From: Mesorhizobium sp. B1-1-8
Lineage (GTDB): Bacteria; Pseudomonadota; Alphaproteobacteria; Rhizobiales; Rhizobiaceae
Length of the DNA: 64,000 nucleotides
NCBI RefSeq assembly: GCF_006442795.2
Contig: NZ_CP083956.1
Coordinates: 1,589,501 to 1,653,500, forward strand
Direction of reading: 5' to 3'
The stretch's first letter is position 1. Every line of letters begins with the position of its first letter. Positions 25,708 through 33,966 of this stretch are shown piece by piece. Under the pieces are notes generated by a model that saw only the letters and a program-made list of their open reading frames with translations, was not told where the DNA came from and ran no database searches. The position numbers and the translations under genes were made by a program.

Positions 25708-27753
25708 ATGGAAGCCCTACAATATCTCGGTCCGATGAAATGGATGGCGATCGAGGTAACCGTTCTGGTCATCGTGCTGGCAATCCTGTTCTGGTGGAGC
25801 GGCGTGGTCCGCTACATCCCAAACGACAGGCTCGGTATCCTAGAGAAACTATGGAGTTTTCGCGGCTCCGTTAGAAATGGCTTCATTGCGCTCAACCGTG
25901 AGGCCGGCTACCAGCCGGAAGTCGTGCGCGGTGGCCTACATTTCTTCATGCCGTTTCAATATTCGATGCATCGCGCCAATCTTGTCACCATCCCGCAGGG
26001 TCAGATCGGCTATGTCTTTGCCCGTGATGGCAAGCCGCTGCCGCCGACGCAGACACTTGCTTCCAACACCGACGCCGATGATTTCCAGGATGTGCGCGGC
26101 TTTCTCGAAAAAGGCGGACAGAAAGGACCGCAACGCAAGATCTTGCGTGAAGGCACCTATGCCATCAATCTCGCACAATTCATCGTGCTCACCGCCCAGT
26201 CGATCTATGCCGTTAATCTGAGCTCGTCGGAACAGAACCTTTTTATCAATATGTCCAACATGATCTCGGAGCGGGGCGGCTTTGAGCCAGTCGTCATCCA
26301 TAATGCAGAGGACATGATCGGTATCGTCACCATCCATGACGGTCCGGCCCTGCCGGACGGCGAGATCATCGCACCGACTGTGGCCAACGATCCGAACGAC
26401 CCGAATTTTCACAACAATTTTCAGGACCCGGAGAAGTTTCTCAATGCCGGTGGCTACCGTGGCCGGCAGCTGCAGGTGCTGGCCGACGGTAGCTACTTCC
26501 TCAATCGCATTTTCGCGACCGTCGAACTGGTCGAGAAGACGGTCATTGACGTTGGCACGGTGGGTGTCGTGGTCTCCTATAACGGCCGCCACGGCACGGA
26601 TCTATCCGGGCAGGCATACCGTCACGGCGAGCTGGTCGAAATCGGTGCACGCGGTGTCTGGTCAACGCCGCTACTGCCAGGCAAGTATGCGTTCAATACC
26701 TATGCCGGCAAGATCATCACCGTGCCGACCACCAACTTCGTGCTCAAATGGACTAAGGAGCAGTTTGGCGAACACAGGCTGGACGAGAACCTGTCTGAGG
26801 TGTCGTTGATCACCAAGGATGCGTTCGAGCCTGTGCTGCCGCTCTCCGTTGTCGTGCATATCGACTATATGAAGGCGCCGCTCGTGGTGCAGCGCTTCGG
26901 CGACATCAAGCGGCTGGTCGAACAAACGCTCGATCCGATGGTTTCCGCCTACTTCAAGAATATCGCCCAGACAAAGACGCTGATCCAGCTTTTGCAGGAG
27001 CGTAGCGACATCCAGCGCAAATCGGGCGAGGAGATGCGCGAAAAATTCAATTCCTACAGCCTCGAGCTGCAGGAAGTGTTGATTGGTACGCCCCGTGCTG
27101 CGAATGGCCAGAACAGCATAGAGCAGATCCTGATCCAGCTGCGCGAGCGTCAGATTGCAGTCGAAAAGGTCGAGACTTACAAATTGCAGGAGAAGGCGGC
27201 CATTCAGGAACGCACGTTGCGTGAGAAGGAGGCGCTGGCCGAACAGCAAGCCAAGATCACGACGTCGGCACTTACCATCGAGATAAGCGAGAACGAAGGC
27301 AAGGCGCAACTCGCCCGCACCCGCCAGGAGGCGGAAACCATTCAGGTCACCGCCAAGGCAGAGGCCGAGAAGGTGCGCGTCGGCGGCCAGGGCGAGGCCG
27401 ACATGATCAAGGCTGTCGCGCTTGCCGATGCCGAACGCATCAAGGCGACCGGTTTTGCGGAGGCCGAGAAGGTGCGCGCCATCGGTCTGGCGGAGGCTGA
27501 GGCCACCGAAAAGAAGGTCGCGGCCTTCGGCGGCCCGGACTATCAGCTCAACTCGCAGGTTCTCATGCGCTTCGCCGAGGCGATCGAGAATGGCAGGCTA
27601 CCGCTCGTGCCGCAGATCCAGATCGGCGCTACAGGTGGCGAGAAGGGGGCCGCCAATGGGCTTGTCGAGATGATGCTTTCGATGCTCGTCGCCGACCGGA
27701 TCGGGCGGCAAGCCCTACCGGATGCGACCTCGGAAACCGTCGAGGAAGAATGA
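25708..27753 (+). CDS. Flotillin-like SPFH-domain membrane protein
   Basis: 681 residues, ATG after AGGAGAGAAGAG. One membrane helix near residues 12-34 (WMAIEVTVLVIVLAILFWW), then a large SPFH/band-7 region (VVRGGLHFFMPFQYSMHRAN ... VDVGTVGVVVSYNG ... LPLSVVVHIDYMKAP), and a long Ala/Glu-rich coiled coil (about 480-620: AEAEKVRVGGQGEADMIKAV). The C-terminus resembles the flotillin domain. Flotillins scaffold membrane microdomains. The usual NfeD partner is absent. Codon use is more relaxed than in neighbours, with gene fragments on both sides, suggesting acquisition. Confidence 0.88.
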   Translation: MEALQYLGPMKWMAIEVTVLVIVLAILFWWSGVVRYIPNDRLGILEKLWSFRGSVRNGFIALNREAGYQPEVVRGGLHFFMPFQYSMHRANLVTIPQGQIGYVFARDGKPLPPTQTLASNTDADDFQDVRGFLEKGGQKGPQRKILREGTYAINLAQFIVLTAQSIYAVNLSSSEQNLFINMSNMISERGGFEPVVIHNAEDMIGIVTIHDGPALPDGEIIAPTVANDPNDPNFHNNFQDPEKFLNAGGYRGRQLQVLADGSYFLNRIFATVELVEKTVIDVGTVGVVVSYNGRHGTDLSGQAYRHGELVEIGARGVWSTPLLPGKYAFNTYAGKIITVPTTNFVLKWTKEQFGEHRLDENLSEVSLITKDAFEPVLPLSVVVHIDYMKAPLVVQRFGDIKRLVEQTLDPMVSAYFKNIAQTKTLIQLLQERSDIQRKSGEEMREKFNSYSLELQEVLIGTPRAANGQNSIEQILIQLRERQIAVEKVETYKLQEKAAIQERTLREKEALAEQQAKITTSALTIEISENEGKAQLARTRQEAETIQVTAKAEAEKVRVGGQGEADMIKAVALADAERIKATGFAEAEKVRAIGLAEAEATEKKVAAFGGPDYQLNSQVLMRFAEAIENGRLPLVPQIQIGATGGEKGAANGLVEMMLSMLVADRIGRQALPDATSETVEEE

Positions 27754-27852
27754 TTGCGGATGGGCCGGTTGTACCGGCCCATTTTGCGCTCCTGCCGAAC
27801 CGTACTGCGGCGAGGCGCAGGAATCTAATCATGTCGTGCGGCGGTTGGTCGA

Positions 27853-28066
27853 TTCGCAGGGTTCCGCGAAGGAACGCCTTATGACAGCCGGCTCGCCCGT
27901 GAAATCGGGCGCGCGCTCAACGATGTGGGATTCTTCCATCCGGTGGAGTTCCAAATGGGAGATATCGACCGCGTTTTTTACTTCAGCGCGCCAATTCTTC
28001 GCCAAGCCAACTGAGGTGAAGGAAAGGGTCTCTCGGAAACTTAACGCGCCTTTAAACCGCCGCATC
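27853..28066 (+). pseudogene. Frameshifted N-terminal fragment of an isopenicillin-N-synthase-type oxygenase
   Basis: One frame reads FREGTPYDSRLAREIGRALN, then DVGFF and, after a short gap, DIDRVF; the next frame continues FTSARQFFAKPTEVKERVSR. This is the N-terminal pattern of non-haem iron 2-oxoglutarate-dependent oxygenases (ARxIGRAxxxVGFF ... IDRVFxxSxxFFxxPxExKxxV). The frames join within the T run of GTTTTTTACTTC. The iron-binding HxD...H core is absent; the fragment ends about 50 bases before the penicillin-binding protein gene. Most of the 362-bp gap after the flotillin gene is this relic. Confidence 0.7.
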
Positions 28067-28115
28067 TACTCTGCACCCCGAGCGCCATCGGCACCGGGGA
28101 CAGCAAGCACAGCGC

Positions 28116-30383
28116 ATGGCGAACCGCAGAGACAGTCGCATCGAACCGAGCTTCGAGGGGTCGCCCCGCGCGAAATCCTCCGACGGCTTTTCGGTGAGCG
28201 AGGAGGATCGCGTCGTGCCGGGCAGCCGCAAAGCTTCAAAGGGCAAATCCGCCAAGGCAAAATCGCGCAGCCGCGGTCGGAGCGCAAGCCGGCGCGGGCT
28301 AGTCGGGATTTTCGGCCGCCTGCTTTACTGGTGCTTCGTGCTGTGCATCTGGGGCGGCATCGCGGTGGCCGGCATCGTCGTTTATTATGGCGCCAAAATG
28401 CCGGCGGCCACCACATGGTCGATCCCCGACCGCGCCCCCAACATCAAGATCGTCTCGGTCGACGGCGGGCTGATCGCCAATCGCGGCATGTCGGGCGGCG
28501 AGGCCGTCGGCCTCCATGAAATGTCGCCCTATATCCCGCAAGCCGTGGTAGCCATCGAGGACCGCCGCTTCTATTCGCATTTCGGCATCGATCCAATCGG
28601 GCTGTCGCGCGCCATGGTCACCAACCTGCTCGGCGGCCATTTCTCGCAGGGCGGCTCGACGCTGACGCAGCAGCTTGCGAAAAACCTGTTCCTGACGCCG
28701 GACCGCACGCTGGAGCGCAAGGTGCAGGAAGTGCTGCTCGCGCTCTGGCTGGAGCACAAGCACAGCAAGGACCAGATCCTCGAAATGTATCTCAACCGGG
28801 TCTATTTCGGCTCCGGCGCCTATGGCGTAGAAGCGGCCTCGCGACGTTATTTCGGCAAGAGCGCGCGCGATGTCTCGCTCTCCGAGGCAGCCTTGCTGGC
28901 CGGCCTCTTGAAGGCGCCGTCGCGGCTCTCGCCGGCGCGCGACCCGAAAGCGGCGGAAGAGCGGGCGCAACTCGTGCTCGCGGCCATGCGCGAGGAAGGC
29001 AAGATCAGCGACAAGGAATATAAGGTAGCGCTGAGCGCGCCGGCGACGCGCTCGCCGTCCTATTGGACCGGCTCGGAGAACTACGTCGCCGACACGGTCA
29101 TGGAAGAGCTTCCCGATCTGATCGGCGACGTGCGCGGCGACATCATCATCGACACCACCGTCGACCTGACTTTACAGAAGCTCGCCGAGCAGTCGATCCG
29201 GCGGCTGATCGACGAGAGCGGCAAGAAGCTCAACGTCACGCAAGGGGCGCTGGTGTCGATCGACGATTCCGGCGCCGTGCGCGCCATGGTCGGCGGCTAT
29301 GACTATTCGACCAGCCAGTTCGACCGCGCCTCGGAAGCGCGGCGCCAGCCCGGCTCGGCCTTCAAGCCGTTCGTCTACATGGCCGCGCTCGAAGCCGGCC
29401 GCACGCCGGACAGCGTGCGCAACGACGCCCCTATCAAGATCGGCAAGTGGACGCCGGACAATTACGGCGGCAAATATTATGGCAAGGTGACGCTGGCGAC
29501 GGCGCTCGCCAAGTCGCTGAACTCGGTGGCGGCGCAGCTCACCATGGAAGTCGGCCCCGACGCGGTGGTCGAGGCGGCGCACCGCATGGGCATCCAGTCC
29601 GACCTGCAGGCCAACACCTCGATCGCGCTCGGCACCTCGGAAGTGACGCCGCTGGAACTGACGTCGGCTTACGTGCCGTTCGCCAACGGCGGCTACAAGC
29701 CGGATATCCATTTCATCCGCCGCATCACCACGGCCGACGGCAAGGTGCTCTACAACGACAGTAGCGGCAGCGCGCCGCGCGTCCTCAAGGCCGACATCGT
29801 CGGCATGATGAATTCGATGATGACCGGCACGGTCGAGGTCGGCACCGCCAAGAAGGCGGCCTTCAACTGGCCTTCGGCGGGCAAGACCGGCACCAGCCAG
29901 AACTCGCGCGACGCCTGGTTCGTCGGCTACACCGCCAATCTCACCACCGGCGTGTGGTTCGGCAATGACGACGGCAGCCCGATGAAGAAGGTGACCGGCG
30001 GCGCGCTGCCGGCGCAGGCCTGGCATGAATTCATGGTCGCCGCGCATGAAGGCGTGCCGGTCAGGCCGCTGCCCGGCACCTGGAAGTCGACGCCGTCCGA
30101 CACGATCGTGCCGGACGAGATCCCGTCGGCCGATGCCTCGCAGCCGCCACCGGTGCCGCAAGCGCCGGTCGGCCGGTCGGCGCCAGTCGCCGCCCAGGCA
30201 CCGGCGCCGGCAAAGCCGGCACGGACCGCGCAACCGGCCGAAACGGTCGATGCCGGCGGCTTCGACATGCCGGGCGACGGCGGCGCCACCGCCTCGATCA
30301 AGCATCCCGTGCCGCCCGGCGATGTCGGCGGCCGGACCAGGAAGCGGCAGACCTCGATCCTCGACATTCTGGGCGGCGGCTAA
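28116..30383 (+). CDS. Penicillin-binding protein 1A-type bifunctional peptidoglycan synthase
   Basis: 755 residues. A basic, Ser/Lys-rich cytoplasmic tail (1-60) precedes one membrane helix (about 64-90). Glycosyltransferase GT51: EDRRFYSHFGIDPIGLSRA (about 147), GGSTLTQQLAKNL, RKVQEVLLALWLE. Transpeptidase: SxxK in QPGSAFKPF (about 413), SxN in AKSLNSVA and KTGTS (about 590). The C-terminus is a Pro/Ala-rich tail. Polymerises and crosslinks peptidoglycan at the inner membrane. The ribosome-binding site is poor and an oxygenase relic ends just upstream, so the native promoter may have been displaced. Confidence 0.95.
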   Translation: MANRRDSRIEPSFEGSPRAKSSDGFSVSEEDRVVPGSRKASKGKSAKAKSRSRGRSASRRGLVGIFGRLLYWCFVLCIWGGIAVAGIVVYYGAKMPAATTWSIPDRAPNIKIVSVDGGLIANRGMSGGEAVGLHEMSPYIPQAVVAIEDRRFYSHFGIDPIGLSRAMVTNLLGGHFSQGGSTLTQQLAKNLFLTPDRTLERKVQEVLLALWLEHKHSKDQILEMYLNRVYFGSGAYGVEAASRRYFGKSARDVSLSEAALLAGLLKAPSRLSPARDPKAAEERAQLVLAAMREEGKISDKEYKVALSAPATRSPSYWTGSENYVADTVMEELPDLIGDVRGDIIIDTTVDLTLQKLAEQSIRRLIDESGKKLNVTQGALVSIDDSGAVRAMVGGYDYSTSQFDRASEARRQPGSAFKPFVYMAALEAGRTPDSVRNDAPIKIGKWTPDNYGGKYYGKVTLATALAKSLNSVAAQLTMEVGPDAVVEAAHRMGIQSDLQANTSIALGTSEVTPLELTSAYVPFANGGYKPDIHFIRRITTADGKVLYNDSSGSAPRVLKADIVGMMNSMMTGTVEVGTAKKAAFNWPSAGKTGTSQNSRDAWFVGYTANLTTGVWFGNDDGSPMKKVTGGALPAQAWHEFMVAAHEGVPVRPLPGTWKSTPSDTIVPDEIPSADASQPPPVPQAPVGRSAPVAAQAPAPAKPARTAQPAETVDAGGFDMPGDGGATASIKHPVPPGDVGGRTRKRQTSILDILGGG

Positions 30384-30439
30384 CTCGCCTCTCGCCACCA
30401 CGGCCGGCTTCGGCTACATGTCCGGCCGGAGACCATGCC

Positions 30440-31189
30440 ATGGCCGAGACCGACAGCAGAAAAACCATCGTGCTCACCGGCGCCAGCCGCGGCATCGGCC
30501 ATGCGACGGTGAAGCGCTTTTCGCGCGAGGGCTGGCGCGTCATCACCTGCTCGCGCCAGGCCTTCGCCGAGGATTGCCCGTGGCCTGCCGGGCCTGAGGA
30601 CCATATCAAGGTCGATCTCGCCGACCAGGAGGATGTCGGCATCGCCGTCTCCGAAATCCGGCATCGGCTGGAGGCGCATGGCGGGCAACTCAACGCGCTG
30701 GTCAACAATGCCGGCATCTCGCCGAAGTTGAAAGACGGCAGCCGGATGAATTCGATCGATACGCCGATGCATGTCTGGCGCGACGTGTTCCAGGTCAATT
30801 TCTTCGCGCCGATCATGCTGGCCAGGGGCCTGTTCAAGGAACTGGCAGCAGCGAAGGGCTCGATCGTCAACGTCACCTCGATCGCCGGCACCCGGGTGCA
30901 TCCGTTCGCCGGCACCGCCTATGCTACGTCGAAGGCCGCACTCGGCTCGCTGACGCGCGAGATGGCGCATGATTTCGGTCCGCACGGTATCCGCGTCAAC
31001 GCGATCGCGCCGGGCGAGATCGACACCGCGATCCTGTCGCCCGGCACCGACAGAATAGTCGAGGCGATCCCGCTGCGGCGCCTCGGCGCCACCTCGGAGG
31101 TCGCCGACATCATCTTCTTCCTGTGCTCGGGCCAGGCGTCCTACGTGACCGGCTCGGAAATCCACATCAATGGCGGCCAGCACGTCTGA
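30440..31189 (+). CDS. SDR-family oxidoreductase
   Basis: 249 residues of a classical short-chain dehydrogenase/reductase. Cofactor motif TGASRGIGHATVKRF near the N-terminus, NNAGIS, catalytic Ser in VNVTSIAGTR and YxxxK in YATSKAALGSLTREM, then the proline-glycine turn AIAPGEIDTAIL. Substrate unknown. Follows the penicillin-binding protein gene by 56 bases on the same strand. Confidence 0.92.
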   Translation: MAETDSRKTIVLTGASRGIGHATVKRFSREGWRVITCSRQAFAEDCPWPAGPEDHIKVDLADQEDVGIAVSEIRHRLEAHGGQLNALVNNAGISPKLKDGSRMNSIDTPMHVWRDVFQVNFFAPIMLARGLFKELAAAKGSIVNVTSIAGTRVHPFAGTAYATSKAALGSLTREMAHDFGPHGIRVNAIAPGEIDTAILSPGTDRIVEAIPLRRLGATSEVADIIFFLCSGQASYVTGSEIHINGGQHV

Positions 31190-31198
31190 ACTGCTGAC

Positions 31199-32119
31199 TT
31201 ATCCGGCTATGGTGAGGACGGCCTTGCCGCTGAAGCTGCGCTGTCGCAGCGCGTCCAGGGCCTTGGCAATGTCTGTCCACGGCACGGTCAAGGCGACGCG
31301 GGTTTCCAGCCGGCCGGCCGCGACCAAGCCAAGCAGCCAGGCGATGTCCGCGCCGATGGCTGAGCCGGACGTGTAGTAGGCGAACGTCTGAAGCCTCGCT
31401 CCTTCGTGACCCGGAACGAACTGGCGGAATCCGACGGGCGTGAGCTCGCCGCTGCTCGAACCGAACATGACGATGGTGCCGCCAGGCGCGACACGCTCTA
31501 TGGCCCGCGCGAGGCTTTCGCCGCCGACCGACTCGGTGATCAACGAAAACGGCCCCTCGGCCAGCTCGATCGACCCGACGATTTTCGCGGCTCCCAGCCC
31601 ACGGAGATCCTCGTCGTGCCGGGTGGCGGCGACCGCGGTCACGATCCCGCCTTGCTGGCGGGCAATCTGGATCTGGAAGCGGCCAACCGCGCCGCTCGCG
31701 CCGGTAATCAGGACCTGCTGGCCGGTCAGGTCGCCGCCATGGCGCAACGTCCTTAGCGCCGTCGTGCCCGCGACCGGAAGCGTGGCAGCGGAAGCGAAGC
31801 TGACGCCTTCCGGCAGGACGGCGAGACGGTCGGTTGGAACGGCAACGCGTTCGGCCCAGCCCGCCTGGTCGACCAAAGCCGCAACCCGTGTGCCCGCGAC
31901 CGGGCCGGAGCCATCGGCTGCTGCCCGTTCGATCACGCCGACGACGTCCTGGCCGGGTACCCAGCCATCGCGGCGAATGCCGAGCAGGCGCAGTTCGCCA
32001 CGGTTCAACGACGTTGCATGGACTGCCACCAATGCTTCATTCGAACAACAATGTGGCTCGTCGATTTCGGTGAGCTTCAGCCTGCTTTGGCTGTCGGAAG
32101 AGATAGCGAGAGCGAGCAT
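31199..32119 (-). CDS. Zinc-type/quinone reductase-like MDR alcohol dehydrogenase
   Basis: 306 residues from the ATG with AAAGGTGG upstream; an upstream ATG (32155) lacks one. GroES-like N-terminal half (ALVAVHATSLNRGELRLLG, PGQDVVGVIERAA) and Rossmann half (QQVLITGASGAVGRFQIQIA). Structural zinc cysteines are absent, as in quinone oxidoreductases. Catalyses NADPH-dependent reduction of an enone or quinone. Divergent from an AraC regulator, its likely controller, with a 114-bp shared promoter region. Confidence 0.88.
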   Translation of the reverse strand: MLALAISSDSQSRLKLTEIDEPHCCSNEALVAVHATSLNRGELRLLGIRRDGWVPGQDVVGVIERAAADGSGPVAGTRVAALVDQAGWAERVAVPTDRLAVLPEGVSFASAATLPVAGTTALRTLRHGGDLTGQQVLITGASGAVGRFQIQIARQQGGIVTAVAATRHDEDLRGLGAAKIVGSIELAEGPFSLITESVGGESLARAIERVAPGGTIVMFGSSSGELTPVGFRQFVPGHEGARLQTFAYYTSGSAIGADIAWLLGLVAAGRLETRVALTVPWTDIAKALDALRQRSFSGKAVLTIAG

Positions 32120-32233
32120 TAAGCCACCTTTGAAATTTGACGAGACAATTGCCACGAGAGGGCTCGACCCTATCGACTTTCGCGGCTGAAAAATTTAGAT
32201 AAAAAGCCAAATGATCGCTAAAAGCAGTCAACT

Positions 32234-33040
32234 ATGAGGCAACCGCTCCGCTGGCCCTGGCGAGACTTCGATGTCGACGACGTGCTGGCGCCGGCGATCG
32301 CCATTCGCGTCGACGTTACCGAGACCCGGGCTGAGGTGGCCGAGCATTGGCATCGCAAGGGACAACTCGTCTTCGCGCTCGGTGGCGGGGTCACCTGCCG
32401 TGTTCCCGGCGGCCTCTGGATGGTGCCGCCGCATTGCGGCGTGTGGATCCCAAGCGGCATGGAGCACAGCAACATCGCGACGGCCAATGCGCGGATTTTC
32501 TTCGTCTACTTCGAGCCGGGCGCTGCCGAACTGCCGGACCGGTGCTGCACGCTTTCGATCTCGCCTCTGCTGCGCGAGTTGATCATCGAACTGTCGGATT
32601 GTGCACCGGATGACGCACGAGGCGACCTTCTGGCGGGGATTCTGCTCGCCGAGCTGCCGCGTATGCCTGTCCAGCAATTGCATCTGCCGATCTCGGCCGA
32701 GCCGCGCTTGCGGCGCATCGCCGAGGCGTTGGCCGACGATCCCGCCGACCGCAGCACGCTGGCGCAATGGGCCAGTCGCGTTGCGCTCAGCGAGAGCAGT
32801 CTGGCACGCCTCGTCGTCAAGGAGACGGGGCTGACTTTCGGGCGCTGGCGCCAGCAACTGCACCTGATCGTGGCGCTGCGGGAACTGGCTTCAGGCGCCA
32901 GCGTGCAGCAGGTTTCGGGCGATCTCGGCTATGAATCCGTCACGGCTTTCATCACCATGTTCAAGAAGGCGCTGGGCAAGCCCCCGGCAAAATATCTCGG
33001 CGATATCGCGCGAGATGGTGGCTCCGCATTCATCGCGTGA
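32234..33040 (+). CDS. AraC-family transcriptional regulator
   Basis: 268 residues: an N-terminal cupin sensor (EHWHRKGQLVFALGGGVTCR, VPPHCGVWIPSGMEHSN) and a C-terminal double helix-turn-helix (STLAQWASRVALSESSLARL and VQQVSGDLGYESVTAFITMF then KKALGKPPAKYL). Probably senses a small molecule and controls the divergent quinone-reductase-like gene. Confidence 0.92.
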   Translation: MRQPLRWPWRDFDVDDVLAPAIAIRVDVTETRAEVAEHWHRKGQLVFALGGGVTCRVPGGLWMVPPHCGVWIPSGMEHSNIATANARIFFVYFEPGAAELPDRCCTLSISPLLRELIIELSDCAPDDARGDLLAGILLAELPRMPVQQLHLPISAEPRLRRIAEALADDPADRSTLAQWASRVALSESSLARLVVKETGLTFGRWRQQLHLIVALRELASGASVQQVSGDLGYESVTAFITMFKKALGKPPAKYLGDIARDGGSAFIA

Positions 33041-33111
33041 TCGGCTAGTTGCGCGCGGAAGCATCAAACTGGCGGGCGCACCGGCGAGAAATGGCAAATC
33101 TGCTGCCGCGC

Positions 33112-33552
33112 TCAATCCGCCTGGAGCAGGTTCTCGATATCGAAGACGGTATGATTGGTCAGCGTTTTGGGGATTTCCGCCTCGATCTTGTCGCCGACTT
33201 CCTTATGCAGTTTCTGGCGCATCTCGCCGAGCACCTGAGGCGGCGCGATCAGCACCAGCGCATCGAATTCGCCCCGATGCGCGAGCTTGTAAAGCCGCTC
33301 GGCGATGTCATCGGCAAAGCGTTCCTTGCCAAGGCGGTGCCAGTCGGTTTCTTCGACGGCGCTGCGGGGTCCTTCATTGCTTTGTCGGCCCGGCTTGTCG
33401 CTGCCCTGCTCACGGGTAGCCGGATTCTCCTGCTCCATTTCCTGGACCACCTCAAGTTTCGGGAATTTGACGTCACCCTGGTTGCGCAGGAAGAGCGCCT
33501 TTTCGCCATCGGCCACGACGACCCAAAGTCCGTGTTTCAGCTTGATGCTCAT
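33112..33552 (-). CDS. Host attachment family protein
   Basis: 146 residues with a perfect AAGGAGG before the ATG; the longer frame upstream is not supported. The pattern VVVADGEKALFLRNQGDVKF followed by RFADDIAERLYKLAHRGEFD and LVLIAPPQVLGEMRQKLH is that of the rhizobial host-attachment family (Agrobacterium attachment locus; related to archaeal/bacterial release-factor-like baeRF folds). The molecular role is not established. Confidence 0.85.
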   Translation of the reverse strand: MSIKLKHGLWVVVADGEKALFLRNQGDVKFPKLEVVQEMEQENPATREQGSDKPGRQSNEGPRSAVEETDWHRLGKERFADDIAERLYKLAHRGEFDALVLIAPPQVLGEMRQKLHKEVGDKIEAEIPKTLTNHTVFDIENLLQAD

Positions 33553-33966
33553 GGTGTTCCTCCTTGCCGGCTTCGGGCCGCCGATCGGCCATCGGAGCAG
33601 CCGGATCGGCAAAGATGGGATCGACATCCAAACGTGTCGCCAAGCATGATTGTTCCAACCGACCGGCACGGCTCGCCTCTCCCTCAAAAGCCATGTCAAT
33701 GCCGGCCCGGGAGAGCGTGGCTTTAATCTACTAACTTAGTAGAATTTAGAAAAAACTATTTTGCCGCTTCCTCGGCAAGGCGCTAAAAATTACGATGGAT
33801 CAGGGTGGGGTGCCGGTTGCCCCCGCTATGCGCGGCGCAAGCGTAGAATTTTTTTCTCCCGCTTATCATGGTCGCGAAAAAGCGATTGCCTGCTACCGGA
33901 GCCCGCGCGAGTGCTTGCCTTCTGATTTTGGGCGCGCCCGCGTAAAACTGCCAAACTGTTCCAGTA
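33553..33966. other. 414-bp regulatory gap between the attachment gene and cysG
   Basis: No gene is supported. It carries the palindrome at 33728-33742, an A/T-rich stretch after it (AATTTAGAAAAAACTATTTT) and several short ORFs without ribosome-binding sites. Promoters for both divergent genes must lie here. Confidence 0.5.
33728..33742. promoter_or_regulatory. Palindromic operator candidate of the sulfur assimilation operon
   Basis: CTACTAA-C-TTAGTAG, extended by one more matching pair on each side (T...A). It sits in A/T-rich DNA about 225 bp before cysG. The shape is that of a dimer-bound operator, for example of an Rrf2-type sulfur regulator; which protein binds is unknown. Confidence 0.5.
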
